NCBI RefSeq assembly: GCF_016863295.1
Contig: NZ_BOOP01000006.1
Location: forward strand, 79,962-143,961
Source: Planotetraspora phitsanulokensis
GTDB lineage: Bacteria > Actinomycetota > Actinomycetes > Streptosporangiales > Streptosporangiaceae
Reading direction: 5' to 3'
DNA: 64,000 nt
Shown: piece after piece, positions 1-7,452 of the stretch
Numbering within the stretch: position 1 is the first letter of the stretch
Layout of the letters: each line of letters begins with the position of its first letter
Program-made: the position numbers and the translations under genes
The notes under the pieces: generated by a model
What the model was told of the DNA's origin: nothing
Database searches by the model: none
The model's input: the letters and a program-made list of their open reading frames with translations, nothing else

Positions 1-192
1 ACGTCCAAGCACCTTCGGGTGTTGCGTGACTCGGGCTTCGTGCGCGTCCACAAGGACGCGCAACGTCGTGTCTACGCCATCGACCCGGCGCCGCTCGCCG
101 CGCTCGACGCGTGGCTCGCGCCGTACCGGCTGCTGTGGAACGACCGGCTCGACGCCCTCGGACACCACCTCGACACCACGAAGGAGCCCTGA
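1..192 (+). CDS. ArsR-family transcriptional regulator, C-terminal part (5' end outside window)
   Basis: The open frame enters from the left edge and ends with TGA at 190-192, giving 63 residues of a winged-helix protein. It starts inside the recognition helix (TSKHLRVLRDSGFV), followed by the wing (VHKDAQRRVYAIDP) and a C-terminal helix with the W-L-x-P-Y pattern of the ArsR subgroup that partners SRPBCC proteins. Its stop overlaps the next start by one base (TGATG), so the two are translationally coupled. In this family the regulator usually represses its own operon; the effector cannot be read from this fragment. Confidence 0.85.
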   Translation, partial: TSKHLRVLRDSGFVRVHKDAQRRVYAIDPAPLAALDAWLAPYRLLWNDRLDALGHHLDTTKEP

Positions 193-704
193 TGGACCGC
201 GGAACGTTCATCCAGCACGAAGGCCGGCCCGCCGTACGCTTCGAGCGCACCTACGCGCATCCGGCCGAGCGGGTCTGGGAGGCCGTCTCGACCCCGGAGG
301 GACTGGCCCACTGGTTCCCCTCCACCGTCGAACTGGAACCCCACGCGGGCGGGAAGATCACGTTCTCCGGCGATCCGAACCTGGAGGCGATGACCGGCAC
401 GGTCCTCGCGTTCGAACCGCCGCGCCGCCTCGCCTTCTCCTGGGGCGGCGACGAACTCCGGTTCAACGTCGAGTCGATCGACGCGGAGCACTGCCGGCTC
501 ACCCTGGTCAACGTGCTCGAAGCGCGGGACACCGCCGCCCGCAACGCCGCCGGCTGGACGGTGTGCCTCGCCGAACTGGGCAAGCACCTGTCCGGAGCCT
601 CGGCGGATGGGCCGCACAGCACGTCGGCCGAGCCGTGGCAGCCCCTCTACGACGAGTACGTGGCGTCGGGCATGCCGTACGGCGCGGCCGTCCCCAGCGC
701 CTGA
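192..704 (+). CDS. SRPBCC / AHSA1-like protein
   Basis: A 170-residue protein with the START-like fold signature: an early strand with FERTYAHPAERVWEA, a GLAHWFP segment, and a C-terminal helix containing W-x-x-C-L-A-E-L. The ATG at 192 is used because it overlaps the ArsR stop and lies 5 nt after GGAG. AHSA1-like SRPBCC proteins bind hydrophobic ligands, and ArsR-SRPBCC pairs are common in actinobacteria. The ligand and physiological role are unknown. It is cytosolic, with no signal peptide or membrane segment. Confidence 0.88.
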   Translation: MDRGTFIQHEGRPAVRFERTYAHPAERVWEAVSTPEGLAHWFPSTVELEPHAGGKITFSGDPNLEAMTGTVLAFEPPRRLAFSWGGDELRFNVESIDAEHCRLTLVNVLEARDTAARNAAGWTVCLAELGKHLSGASADGPHSTSAEPWQPLYDEYVASGMPYGAAVPSA

Positions 705-824
705 ACCGGCCCGCCGCCCGGCGTACCGCCTCTGTCGGCCCGCGTGATCCCCGGTCACGCGGGCCGATCGCGTTTTCACGCAAAGTCATCGGAATTTGGG
801 CCCGTAATCCTTCTTACACAGACG

Positions 825-858
825 GTGGAGCCGATGTAAAACCGCGGCCGCCGCCCTC
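825..858 (+). other. Disrupted translation start and signal-peptide region of the lectin gene
   Basis: A good ribosome-binding site (GGTGGAG, 824-830) is followed at normal spacing by ATG at 834, but the next triplet is TAA. If the single T at 837 is skipped, the frame reads M-K-T-A-A-A-L-V-A-V-P-L-A and joins the downstream lectin frame, giving a typical short signal peptide. This points to a one-base insertion, or a sequencing error, directly after the original start codon. Confidence 0.6.
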
Positions 859-1410
859 GTGGCCGTGCCGCTGGCGACCGCACAGCCCGCACAGGCCGCC
901 GCCAGCATCTGCTCCGCCCGCTACGGAGCCGACTGGAACGTCGGCAACCAGGGATTCTGGTGGGGAGCCGCCGCGGCCAGCAGGGCGCAGAGCAAGCGGA
1001 TGGTCATCGACATCGCCGGCCCGTCCAAGTCCAACGGCGCGCTGTCGCACATCTGGACCTGGTACAACGGCGAGAGCCAGTACTGGTGCCTGCACCGCAT
1101 CAACTTCGCCGACGGCTCATACGCGTACCAGATGCGGAATTACTACACCGGGAAGTGTCTGGACCTGGTCACCAATCCCGCGAACGGATCCCGCGTCAAG
1201 CAGCAAGACTGCAGTTCGGCTTATGCGAACCAGCGGTGGGTCCAGGAATACGTCGGCTCGGTGACGACGCCCGAGGGAACGAAGTCGGGTTATTCGTTCC
1301 GTCGCGACGACACCTCCTTCTGCCTGGACGTGCTGGGCCAGGGAACGGTCGACGGAACCGCCCTTCAGGTGTGGGGTTGCAAATACTCCGGCAACCAGGT
1401 GTTCTACTGA
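859..1410 (+). CDS. Secreted ricin-B-type lectin domain protein (start damaged)
   Basis: A 183-residue frame with two ricin-type repeats near residues 93-135 and 145-183, each with the CLD(L/V) and Q-x-W core (TGKCLDL...NQRWVQ; FCLDVLG...LQVWGC). Paired cysteines fit an exported protein. The N-terminus reads as the end of a signal peptide (VPLATAQPAQA then AAS), but the only in-frame start left is GTG at 859, which removes the charged n-region. The natural start was probably ATG 834, now out of frame by one base. Ricin domains bind carbohydrate; there is no linked catalytic domain, so the role may be glycan binding alone. Confidence 0.7.
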   Translation: MAVPLATAQPAQAAASICSARYGADWNVGNQGFWWGAAAASRAQSKRMVIDIAGPSKSNGALSHIWTWYNGESQYWCLHRINFADGSYAYQMRNYYTGKCLDLVTNPANGSRVKQQDCSSAYANQRWVQEYVGSVTTPEGTKSGYSFRRDDTSFCLDVLGQGTVDGTALQVWGCKYSGNQVFY

Positions 1411-1507
1411 TCGGATCAGACCCGCGACGAAGTTCACCATCGCCGGCCATTCCGCCGCCGGACGGTCCGCCGGGCAGGAATTGACATCCCCGTAATGGCC
1501 TTCATTC

Positions 1508-1577
1508 GCCGGCGTGAGTGATCCCCATTCCGCGACGACCTGTGAACGGGCGACGGCATGCAGGAACTCACGCCGGC
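1508..1577. repeat. Perfect 12-bp inverted repeat in the leader of the SDR gene
   Basis: GCCGGCGTGAGT at 1508-1519 is the exact reverse complement of ACTCACGCCGGC at 1566-1577, with 46 bp between. It lies 32 bp before ATG 1609 and downstream of a consensus-like TTGACA (1481-1486). It could form a long-loop hairpin in the 5' leader or be two operator half-sites. Confidence 0.5.
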
Positions 1578-1608
1578 TTCGGGTATGCATCCCTTCGGGG
1601 GTGAGGCG

Positions 1609-3075
1609 ATGACGCGGTGTCTGGTCACGGGGGCGACGGGCTACATCGGCGGCAGGCTCGTGCCGCAACTGCTGGACGCCGGCTACGACGTCCGGTGCAT
1701 GGCCAGGGCCGCCGGCAGGCTGCGGGACCAGACCTGGCGCGACCGGGTGGAGGTCCGCGAGGCGGACGCGATGATCCCCCAGCAGACCCGGGCGGCCCTC
1801 GACGGGGTCGAGGTCGCCTACTACCTCATCCACACGATGGGGTCGGGACGCGACTTCGCTCGGAAGGACCGGCGGGCGGCGGAGGTGTTCGCCGCCGCGG
1901 CCGGGGACGCGGGCGTGCGCCGGATCATCTACCTCGGCGGACTCACCACCGCCAGCAGGCCGTCACCGCACATGCGCTCGCGCGGGGAGGTCGAGCGGAT
2001 CCTGCTGGCGTCGGACGTCCCGACCGTCGCGCTCCGCGCCGCGATGATCATCGGCTCGGGGTCGGTGTCGTTCGAGATGCTGCGCTATCTCACCGAGCGG
2101 CTGCCGGTCATGACCACACCCCGCTGGGTGCGCACACTGACGCAGCCGATCGCGATCAGGGACGTGCTGCGCTATCTGGTGGGCGTAGCGGAGCTGCCCG
2201 CCCAGGTGAGCCGGGCCTTCGACATCGGCGGCCCCGACGTCCTCTCGTACGCCGACATGATGCGGGGATACGCCGAGGTCGCAGGCCTGCCACCTCGCAT
2301 GATCATCCCGGTTCCCGTGCTCACCCCGCGGCTGTCGAGCTACTGGGTCGGACTGGTCACGCCGGTGCCCGCCGGAGTCGCCCGGCCGCTCGTGGAATCC
2401 CTGCGCAACGAGGCGATCTGCCATGAGCACGACATCACCCGGTACGTCCCCGACCTCCCCGAAGGGCTCATCGACTTCCGCCAGGCCGTGCATCTGGCGC
2501 TGCGCCGGATCAAGGAGGCCGACGTCGCCACCCGCTGGTCGTCGGCCTCGACTCCGGGCGCGCCGAGCGACCCGCTGCCGACCGACCCCGACTGGGCGGG
2601 CGGCAGCCTCTACGTCGATGAGCGCAGCAAGGTCGTGAACGCCTCCCCTGCCGCGCTGTGGCAGGTCATCGAGGGGGTCGGCGGCGACAACGGGTGGTAC
2701 TCCCTGCCCGTCGCCTGGCGGATCCGGGGGCTGCTCGACCGCCTCATGGGCGGGGTCGGCCTGCGCCGGGGAAGGCGCGACGCCAACAGGCTGCGGGTCG
2801 GGGACGCCGTCGACTTCTGGCGGGTCGAGGAGATCGTCCCCGGCGCGCTGCTGCGGCTGCGCGCCGAGATGCGGCTGCCCGGCCTGGCGTGGCTGGAGCT
2901 CGCCTGCCACGAGGAGGACGGCCGGACGGTCTACTGCCAGCGGGCCATCTTCCATCCGCACGGCCTGCTCGGCCACCTCTACTGGCGGGGCATCTCGCCC
3001 CTGCACGGGCTGATCTTCGGCCGCATGCCGGGCAACGTCGCCAGGGCCGCGGCCCGGCAGAGCCACGCCGCCTGA
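1609..3075 (+). CDS. NAD(P)-binding SDR-family protein with DUF2867 C-terminal domain
   Basis: A 488-residue two-domain protein. The N-terminus is an extended short-chain dehydrogenase/NmrA-type Rossmann domain with TGATGYIGG at residues 7-15, an acidic segment (VREADAM) and a YYLIHTMGSG stretch. From about residue 345 it becomes a DUF2867/SRPBCC-like domain (YVDERSKVVNAS, DFWRVEEI, YCQRAIFHPHGLLG). ATG 1609 follows GGGGTGAGG and leaves the glycine motif close to the N-terminus, unlike the upstream in-frame start at 1558. The same fusion is common in actinobacteria as an uncharacterised oxidoreductase or quinone-binding-like protein. It converges on the next gene with a 3-bp gap. Confidence 0.88.
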   Translation: MTRCLVTGATGYIGGRLVPQLLDAGYDVRCMARAAGRLRDQTWRDRVEVREADAMIPQQTRAALDGVEVAYYLIHTMGSGRDFARKDRRAAEVFAAAAGDAGVRRIIYLGGLTTASRPSPHMRSRGEVERILLASDVPTVALRAAMIIGSGSVSFEMLRYLTERLPVMTTPRWVRTLTQPIAIRDVLRYLVGVAELPAQVSRAFDIGGPDVLSYADMMRGYAEVAGLPPRMIIPVPVLTPRLSSYWVGLVTPVPAGVARPLVESLRNEAICHEHDITRYVPDLPEGLIDFRQAVHLALRRIKEADVATRWSSASTPGAPSDPLPTDPDWAGGSLYVDERSKVVNASPAALWQVIEGVGGDNGWYSLPVAWRIRGLLDRLMGGVGLRRGRRDANRLRVGDAVDFWRVEEIVPGALLRLRAEMRLPGLAWLELACHEEDGRTVYCQRAIFHPHGLLGHLYWRGISPLHGLIFGRMPGNVARAAARQSHAA

Positions 3076-3078
3076 CGG

Positions 3079-3564
3079 TCAGACCTTCCCCGCCGGGACG
3101 AGCGATCCCACGGCGTCGGCGTAGTAGGTCGATCCGCCCAGGTGGAAGGCGAGCTGGCGGAAGGTCCAGCCGTCGCCGGGCGAGTGGTCGAGTTGTTCGG
3201 GCGTGAGCGCGTCCAGGCGGTCCGTCCACATCTGCGCCAGCCGGGTGATGCGACTGCGGGCCTCGTCCAGGTCCTCGTGGGTGAACGGGGCGAGGTCGGC
3301 GAGGGTGGTGGTCGCGGAGGCGTGCCAGTGATCGGGCAGGGGCTCGCGCCCGGCCAGGCGGGCCTCCATCTCGGCGAGGTGGTCGACCAGGTGATCGCTG
3401 ACACGGCGGATCGCCTTGTGGGGCGTGTAGATCCGGTCGTCGATGTGGAACGGGGTGCCGTCCCACGCGGTCCAGGTGGCCGCCAGTCTGAGGACGTGGT
3501 CGGTCATCCCGGTCACGACCAGTGCGGGCCTGCGATCATCGGTCCTCGGGGATTCGTCGGTCAT
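3079..3564 (-). CDS. DinB-like / mycothiol-dependent maleylpyruvate isomerase-type helical protein
   Basis: A 161-residue all-helical protein resembling the DinB_2 superfamily, with conserved spots HKAIRRVSDHLVDHLAEME and the C-terminal GWTFRQLAFHLGGS motif, where histidines usually ligate a metal. ATG 3564 is preceded by GGAGACG; an in-frame ATG 15 codons earlier has no ribosome-binding site. Family members are putative metal-dependent thiol (mycothiol or bacillithiol) S-transferases. The substrate is unknown. Confidence 0.8.
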   Translation of the reverse strand: MTDESPRTDDRRPALVVTGMTDHVLRLAATWTAWDGTPFHIDDRIYTPHKAIRRVSDHLVDHLAEMEARLAGREPLPDHWHASATTTLADLAPFTHEDLDEARSRITRLAQMWTDRLDALTPEQLDHSPGDGWTFRQLAFHLGGSTYYADAVGSLVPAGKV

Positions 3565-3867
3565 CGGTCGTCTCCGTTTCAGTCGGCAAGCAGCGTTTCC
3601 GGTTCTCACGCCATCCCAGGCGATTTCCGTGAGAACCGCGGGCGAGCGCAGTCACCGAGCATGGCGACGCGGGTGCTCCATCGGGTCGCCATCCAGGCAT
3701 GGAGCCCGGACGCGGCCGGAAGGAGCCGGCTCCGACACCGTAGGTTCCGGACGTTTCGGCGGCGGGCGAACCACCGCCGCAGATCGTGTCCGCAAAAGTC
3801 GTGCATTGCATCGTTCCATGTGGTCCAATCGCGGCACGATCGATCAGCGGGCGAACGGGAGGCCGTC
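3565..3867. other. 303-bp intergenic region between divergent genes
   Basis: It holds a perfect 9-bp inverted repeat, GGTTCTCAC (3601-3609) and GTGAGAACC (3629-3637), just upstream of the DinB-like gene; a 12-bp palindrome GGAGCCGGCTCC (3722-3733); and a local AT-richer patch (3785-3835) that may carry the promoter of the downstream membrane-protein gene. I see no coding potential. Confidence 0.5.
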
Positions 3868-6375
3868 ATGGCCGTGTCCGAAACGGAGCCGACGGCTGGA
3901 CCAGTGGCAGGACCGGCGCAGGGCCTCGGCGCGGGACTCGTACCTCCGGAGCCCCCCTCTGACGGCGTGACCGAGATCCGGCTCCACGGCGTGGGCGGCA
4001 CCTCACCCCAGGGCATGCTGGGCGACGTCCCCCTCCAGCAGGTCGGCGGCGACGCGATCGCCGGGTTCTACCGAAGGCCCGACGCGGAGGGCCGCCACAT
4101 CGAGGCGTACTCCTGGGGCGGGCTGACCTCCCGGAGCGGCACCCGGGTGTTGTGGCTGCTGCTTCTGCCCTTCCTGCTGGCGAACCTCGCCGGCTGGATG
4201 TTCCCCCCTCAGATGTTGCGGCGTCCGCGCGTCTTCGCCGCCTACCGGGCGGCGATCCGCTGGGCTGCGCTCGCCGTGACCCTGAACGCCGTGTTGTTCC
4301 TCACCTGGATCCCGGTCGACTACCTCGGATACCAGTGCGGCGGTCGCGCCGAATGCGTCAAACCGTGGCCGCTGTACGGGTTCGGGCTCCAGTTCGGCTT
4401 CGTCGCGGACCATCCCGGGCGGCGCGTCCTGATCGCGGCGGCCGTCCCGTTGCTGGCCATCGCGATCATGCTCGTGCTCTCCCGCAGGACGCTGGGCCGG
4501 TACGAGACGGTGCGCCCCCCGGCCCGCGGCCCGCTTCCCTCCCCCGATCCCGCCCGCAGCGCGGCGGCGCTGACCGCCGGGCTCGCGCACCCCGATTTCT
4601 GGAACGGCAGGCGTGCCACCTCCCGCCTCGGCACGGCGCATCTGGCGGCGGCGGTCGCCATGCTGGCCGCGCTCATCGCCCACACCGTGCGCTCGACGGT
4701 GAACGTGGAGCAGCGGCCCCTCGCGCTGACCACCCTGGCGCTGAGCGGCCTCGTCCTCGCCGGCGTGGCCGTGGCGCTCGTCGCCGAGACGGAGAAACGG
4801 TGGCCGGAGAAGCTGGCCGGCGCGATGCTCGCGGTCGCCGTCGCGGCCCTGGTCCTGTCGGCGGTCTTCGCGTGGACGCAGCCGGCCGTGGCCTTCACCG
4901 AGGGCGAGTTGCCCGGCATGGGGCAGGCCGTGAACCTCACCAACCTCGCGGTCGCGGGAACTCTCGCACTGGTGCTGGTCACGGTGCTCGCCGTCACGGC
5001 CGTGACGGCGAGCGGGTGGCTGCTGACGGCCGCCACAGTCGGGGCGACCCTGCTGGCGCTCTGGCTGACCGACATGACGGAGTTGCCCGGCATGCGGATG
5101 GCGGCCGTACTGGTGCTCATCGTCGGGCTGGCCCTCGCGGGGCAGGCGGCCCGCCGCGGCTACGACAGGTTCCGCTGGGCGGCGCCGTTCGTCGTGATGG
5201 CGCTCGCGGCGGGGGTGCTCAACGTCTTCATGCTCGGCTCGCTGATCCGGGTCGCGGACTCCGTGGGCGCCATCCACTATTCGGAGACCGACTACCTCAT
5301 CCCGCCCCAGGAGCCGGTCATCGCCGTATTCCAGGTCATCCGGCCGTTCGCACCGTACCTGGCCCTCCTGCCGGGAGCGATCGCCCTGGTGTTCCTGCTC
5401 TGGCAGGGTGTCCTGCTCTGGCGCGCCGCGAGCGGGCCGGCCACGGAGCGGACGCGGCAGGCCTATCTCGCACAGGAGCAGGCCGGCGCCCCGCCCGCCG
5501 GCGGTCCCGTGGAATGGGTGGCCTCCACCGTCTCCGACCCCGCCGTGCGGGATCCGGCCGTCCACGACTGGTTGCGGGTGCGGTCCTGGGCGCAGACGGT
5601 GGCCGCCTGGCGGCGCCTCGCCCAGGCGCCCCTGGACATCGACCTGCTGCTCACCGGGATCGTCGTCGCGGGAGTGTTCCTGGTCGGCTCCATGCAGCTG
5701 GACGAGAGCGCGACCGGCGGCGCGCCCCCCTGGCTGATCGGCCTCGGCACGACGCTCGCCGCGGCGCTCCCCCTGTTCCTCATCGTGCTGCTGCGATCCG
5801 GCTGGAGCGATCTCACCAAGCGCAAGGTGATCGGCGTCCTGTGGGACGTCGGCACGTTCTGGCCCCGCTCCTACCATCCGTTCGCCCCGCCGTCGTACGC
5901 CGAGCGCGCGGTGCCCGAACTCCAGCGCCGCATCTGGTGGTTGCACGACAACGACGGCAGGGTGCTGCTCACCGCGCACAGCCAGGGCTCCGTGCTGGCC
6001 GTCGCCGCGCTCGCCCAGCCGGACCGCCGCAGCCCGGACGACCGGGTGTCGCTCGTGACGTTCGGGGCTCCGGTCCACAAGCTGTACAACTGGGGCTTCC
6101 CCGCCTACTTCAACCAGGACATGCTGAACCGCTTGCGGGTGGAACGCTGGGTGAACCTCTACTACCTGACCGACTACGTCGGCGGCTCCATCGGAGCCGC
6201 CTCCTGCCAGGACGTCGAGATACCCGACCCGCCCACCAGCACGTTCCGGTACGGCGAGCCGGTCCCCCGCGTCGGCAGCCACACCGGTTACTGGGAGGAC
6301 CCCGCCCTGTGGAAGGCCGTGGGCCAGGCGGCGGCGCTGCTCGCGGCCGGGCCGCCTGAACAGCCGCAGGGGTGA
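3868..6375 (+). CDS. Large polytopic membrane protein with alpha/beta-hydrolase-like elements
   Basis: An 835-residue protein. After a Pro/Gly-rich head it has a soluble segment with EIRLHGVGGTSPQG (about residues 36-49), then roughly ten hydrophobic helices between residues 90 and 560, a loop, two more helices near 600 and 640, and a soluble C-terminal domain with LLTAHSQGSVLAVAAL, placing the probable nucleophile at Ser705. The HGVGGT strand and the HSQGS elbow look like two halves of a serine-hydrolase fold separated by the membrane domain. ATG 3868 follows ACGGGAGG. Similar proteins are annotated only as membrane proteins; substrate and activity are unknown. Confidence 0.8.
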   Translation: MAVSETEPTAGPVAGPAQGLGAGLVPPEPPSDGVTEIRLHGVGGTSPQGMLGDVPLQQVGGDAIAGFYRRPDAEGRHIEAYSWGGLTSRSGTRVLWLLLLPFLLANLAGWMFPPQMLRRPRVFAAYRAAIRWAALAVTLNAVLFLTWIPVDYLGYQCGGRAECVKPWPLYGFGLQFGFVADHPGRRVLIAAAVPLLAIAIMLVLSRRTLGRYETVRPPARGPLPSPDPARSAAALTAGLAHPDFWNGRRATSRLGTAHLAAAVAMLAALIAHTVRSTVNVEQRPLALTTLALSGLVLAGVAVALVAETEKRWPEKLAGAMLAVAVAALVLSAVFAWTQPAVAFTEGELPGMGQAVNLTNLAVAGTLALVLVTVLAVTAVTASGWLLTAATVGATLLALWLTDMTELPGMRMAAVLVLIVGLALAGQAARRGYDRFRWAAPFVVMALAAGVLNVFMLGSLIRVADSVGAIHYSETDYLIPPQEPVIAVFQVIRPFAPYLALLPGAIALVFLLWQGVLLWRAASGPATERTRQAYLAQEQAGAPPAGGPVEWVASTVSDPAVRDPAVHDWLRVRSWAQTVAAWRRLAQAPLDIDLLLTGIVVAGVFLVGSMQLDESATGGAPPWLIGLGTTLAAALPLFLIVLLRSGWSDLTKRKVIGVLWDVGTFWPRSYHPFAPPSYAERAVPELQRRIWWLHDNDGRVLLTAHSQGSVLAVAALAQPDRRSPDDRVSLVTFGAPVHKLYNWGFPAYFNQDMLNRLRVERWVNLYYLTDYVGGSIGAASCQDVEIPDPPTSTFRYGEPVPRVGSHTGYWEDPALWKAVGQAAALLAAGPPEQPQG

Positions 6376-6430
6376 ACGCCGGACGGCCGCGGTCTCAGCC
6401 TGCGGCGCGGTTTCAGCCTGCGGACCAGTG

Positions 6431-7390
6431 TCAGCCGGCGGCGCGGTCGTACCGGGCGGCCAGTTCGCGCAGGTGCGCAACCAGTTCCGGCGGGTCGTCG
6501 ACGGTGAAGTCGAGTCCGAGCAGCCCGAGGTAGACGGCGATGGTGCCGAGTGTGTCCGCCCCGGTCCGCAGGACACACGTGGTCTCGTCGACGATCTCCA
6601 CGGTCCCGACGGCGGGCGTGATGCGCTCGGCGACGGCCTGCGCGGGCGCGTGGACGGTCACCCGGGCGTGGTGACGCCAGGCCGCCGCCGACACCCGGCG
6701 CGAGACGTAGGCGGCGACGTCGTCCTCGGGCAGTTCGCGGGGTGTGAACCTCGGGCCGTTCGGCGTGCGCGGTTCGATCCGGTCGACCCGGAACGTCCGC
6801 CAGTCGCCGCGGTCGGCGTCCCAGGCCACGAGGTACCACCGCCGGCCCCAGTTGACCAGCCGGTACGGCTCCGCCGTCCGGAGACCGGCCGACCCCGCGT
6901 GGTCGCGGTAGCCGAACCGCAGGAGCTCGTGGTCGCGGCAGGCCGCCGCCAGCGTCGTCAGCACCTCGGGGTCGACCACCGGTCCCGCGCCGTCGCGTGG
7001 CACCTGGACGGTGTAGGTGTGCAGGGCGTTGACCCGGCGGCGCAGCCGGGACGGCAGCACCTGCTCGAGCTTGGCCAGCGCCCGCAGGGACGTCTCCTCC
7101 AGGCCAGCGATCGCGCCGCCGGCGGCGGTGCGCAACCCCACCGCGACGGCCACCGCCTCCTCGTCGTCGAGCAGGAGCGGCGGGAGGGCCGACCCGGCGC
7201 CCAGCCGGTAGCCGCCCACCGCTCCCCGGGTGGCGTCCACGGGATAACCGAGGGCCCGCAGCCGCTCCACGTCGTTACGGACGGTCCGCGTGCTCACGCG
7301 GAGCCGCTCGGCGAGTTCGGTCCCCGTCCAGTCACGCGGTGTCTGCAGCAGTGACAGCAGGCGGAGCAGCCGTGCCGAGGTCTCCAACAT
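6431..7390 (-). CDS. WYL-domain transcriptional regulator (DeoR-like HTH)
   Basis: A 319-residue YafY-type regulator. An N-terminal HTH_11 domain (GTELAERLRVSTRTVRNDVERL, about residues 22-45) is followed by a linker with GGYRLGAG and a WYL core with GRRWYLVAWD near residues 190-200, then a C-terminal WCX-like part. ATG 7390 begins the conserved LETSARLLRLL start; an ATG at 7411 lies inside the proposed operator and is less likely. It is divergent from the winged-helix gene at 7453 and probably controls both through the inverted repeat between them. WYL domains sense small ligands or nucleic acids; the ligand is unknown. Confidence 0.9.
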   Translation of the reverse strand: MLETSARLLRLLSLLQTPRDWTGTELAERLRVSTRTVRNDVERLRALGYPVDATRGAVGGYRLGAGSALPPLLLDDEEAVAVAVGLRTAAGGAIAGLEETSLRALAKLEQVLPSRLRRRVNALHTYTVQVPRDGAGPVVDPEVLTTLAAACRDHELLRFGYRDHAGSAGLRTAEPYRLVNWGRRWYLVAWDADRGDWRTFRVDRIEPRTPNGPRFTPRELPEDDVAAYVSRRVSAAAWRHHARVTVHAPAQAVAERITPAVGTVEIVDETTCVLRTGADTLGTIAVYLGLLGLDFTVDDPPELVAHLRELAARYDRAAG

Positions 7391-7410
7391 GAGACCAGTC
7401 TGCCGGTTCA

Positions 7411-7431
7411 TTAGGAATGAGGTGTTCCTAA
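7411..7431. promoter_or_regulatory. Probable WYL-regulator operator
   Basis: TTAGGAA (7411-7417), a 7-bp spacer, then TTCCTAA (7425-7431): a perfect 7+7 inverted repeat, AT-richer than its surroundings. It lies centrally in the short divergent spacer between the regulator start (7390) and the winged-helix gene start (7453), where it would overlap both promoters. Confidence 0.65.
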
Positions 7432-7452
7432 TTGGCGTCTACCGTTCGAGGC

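Noticed and set aside
4003..6576. An 857-codon minus-strand frame opposite the membrane protein
   Set aside because: Low-complexity Arg/Gln/Gly/His composition and full overlap with a well-supported gene with an RBS and membrane helices.
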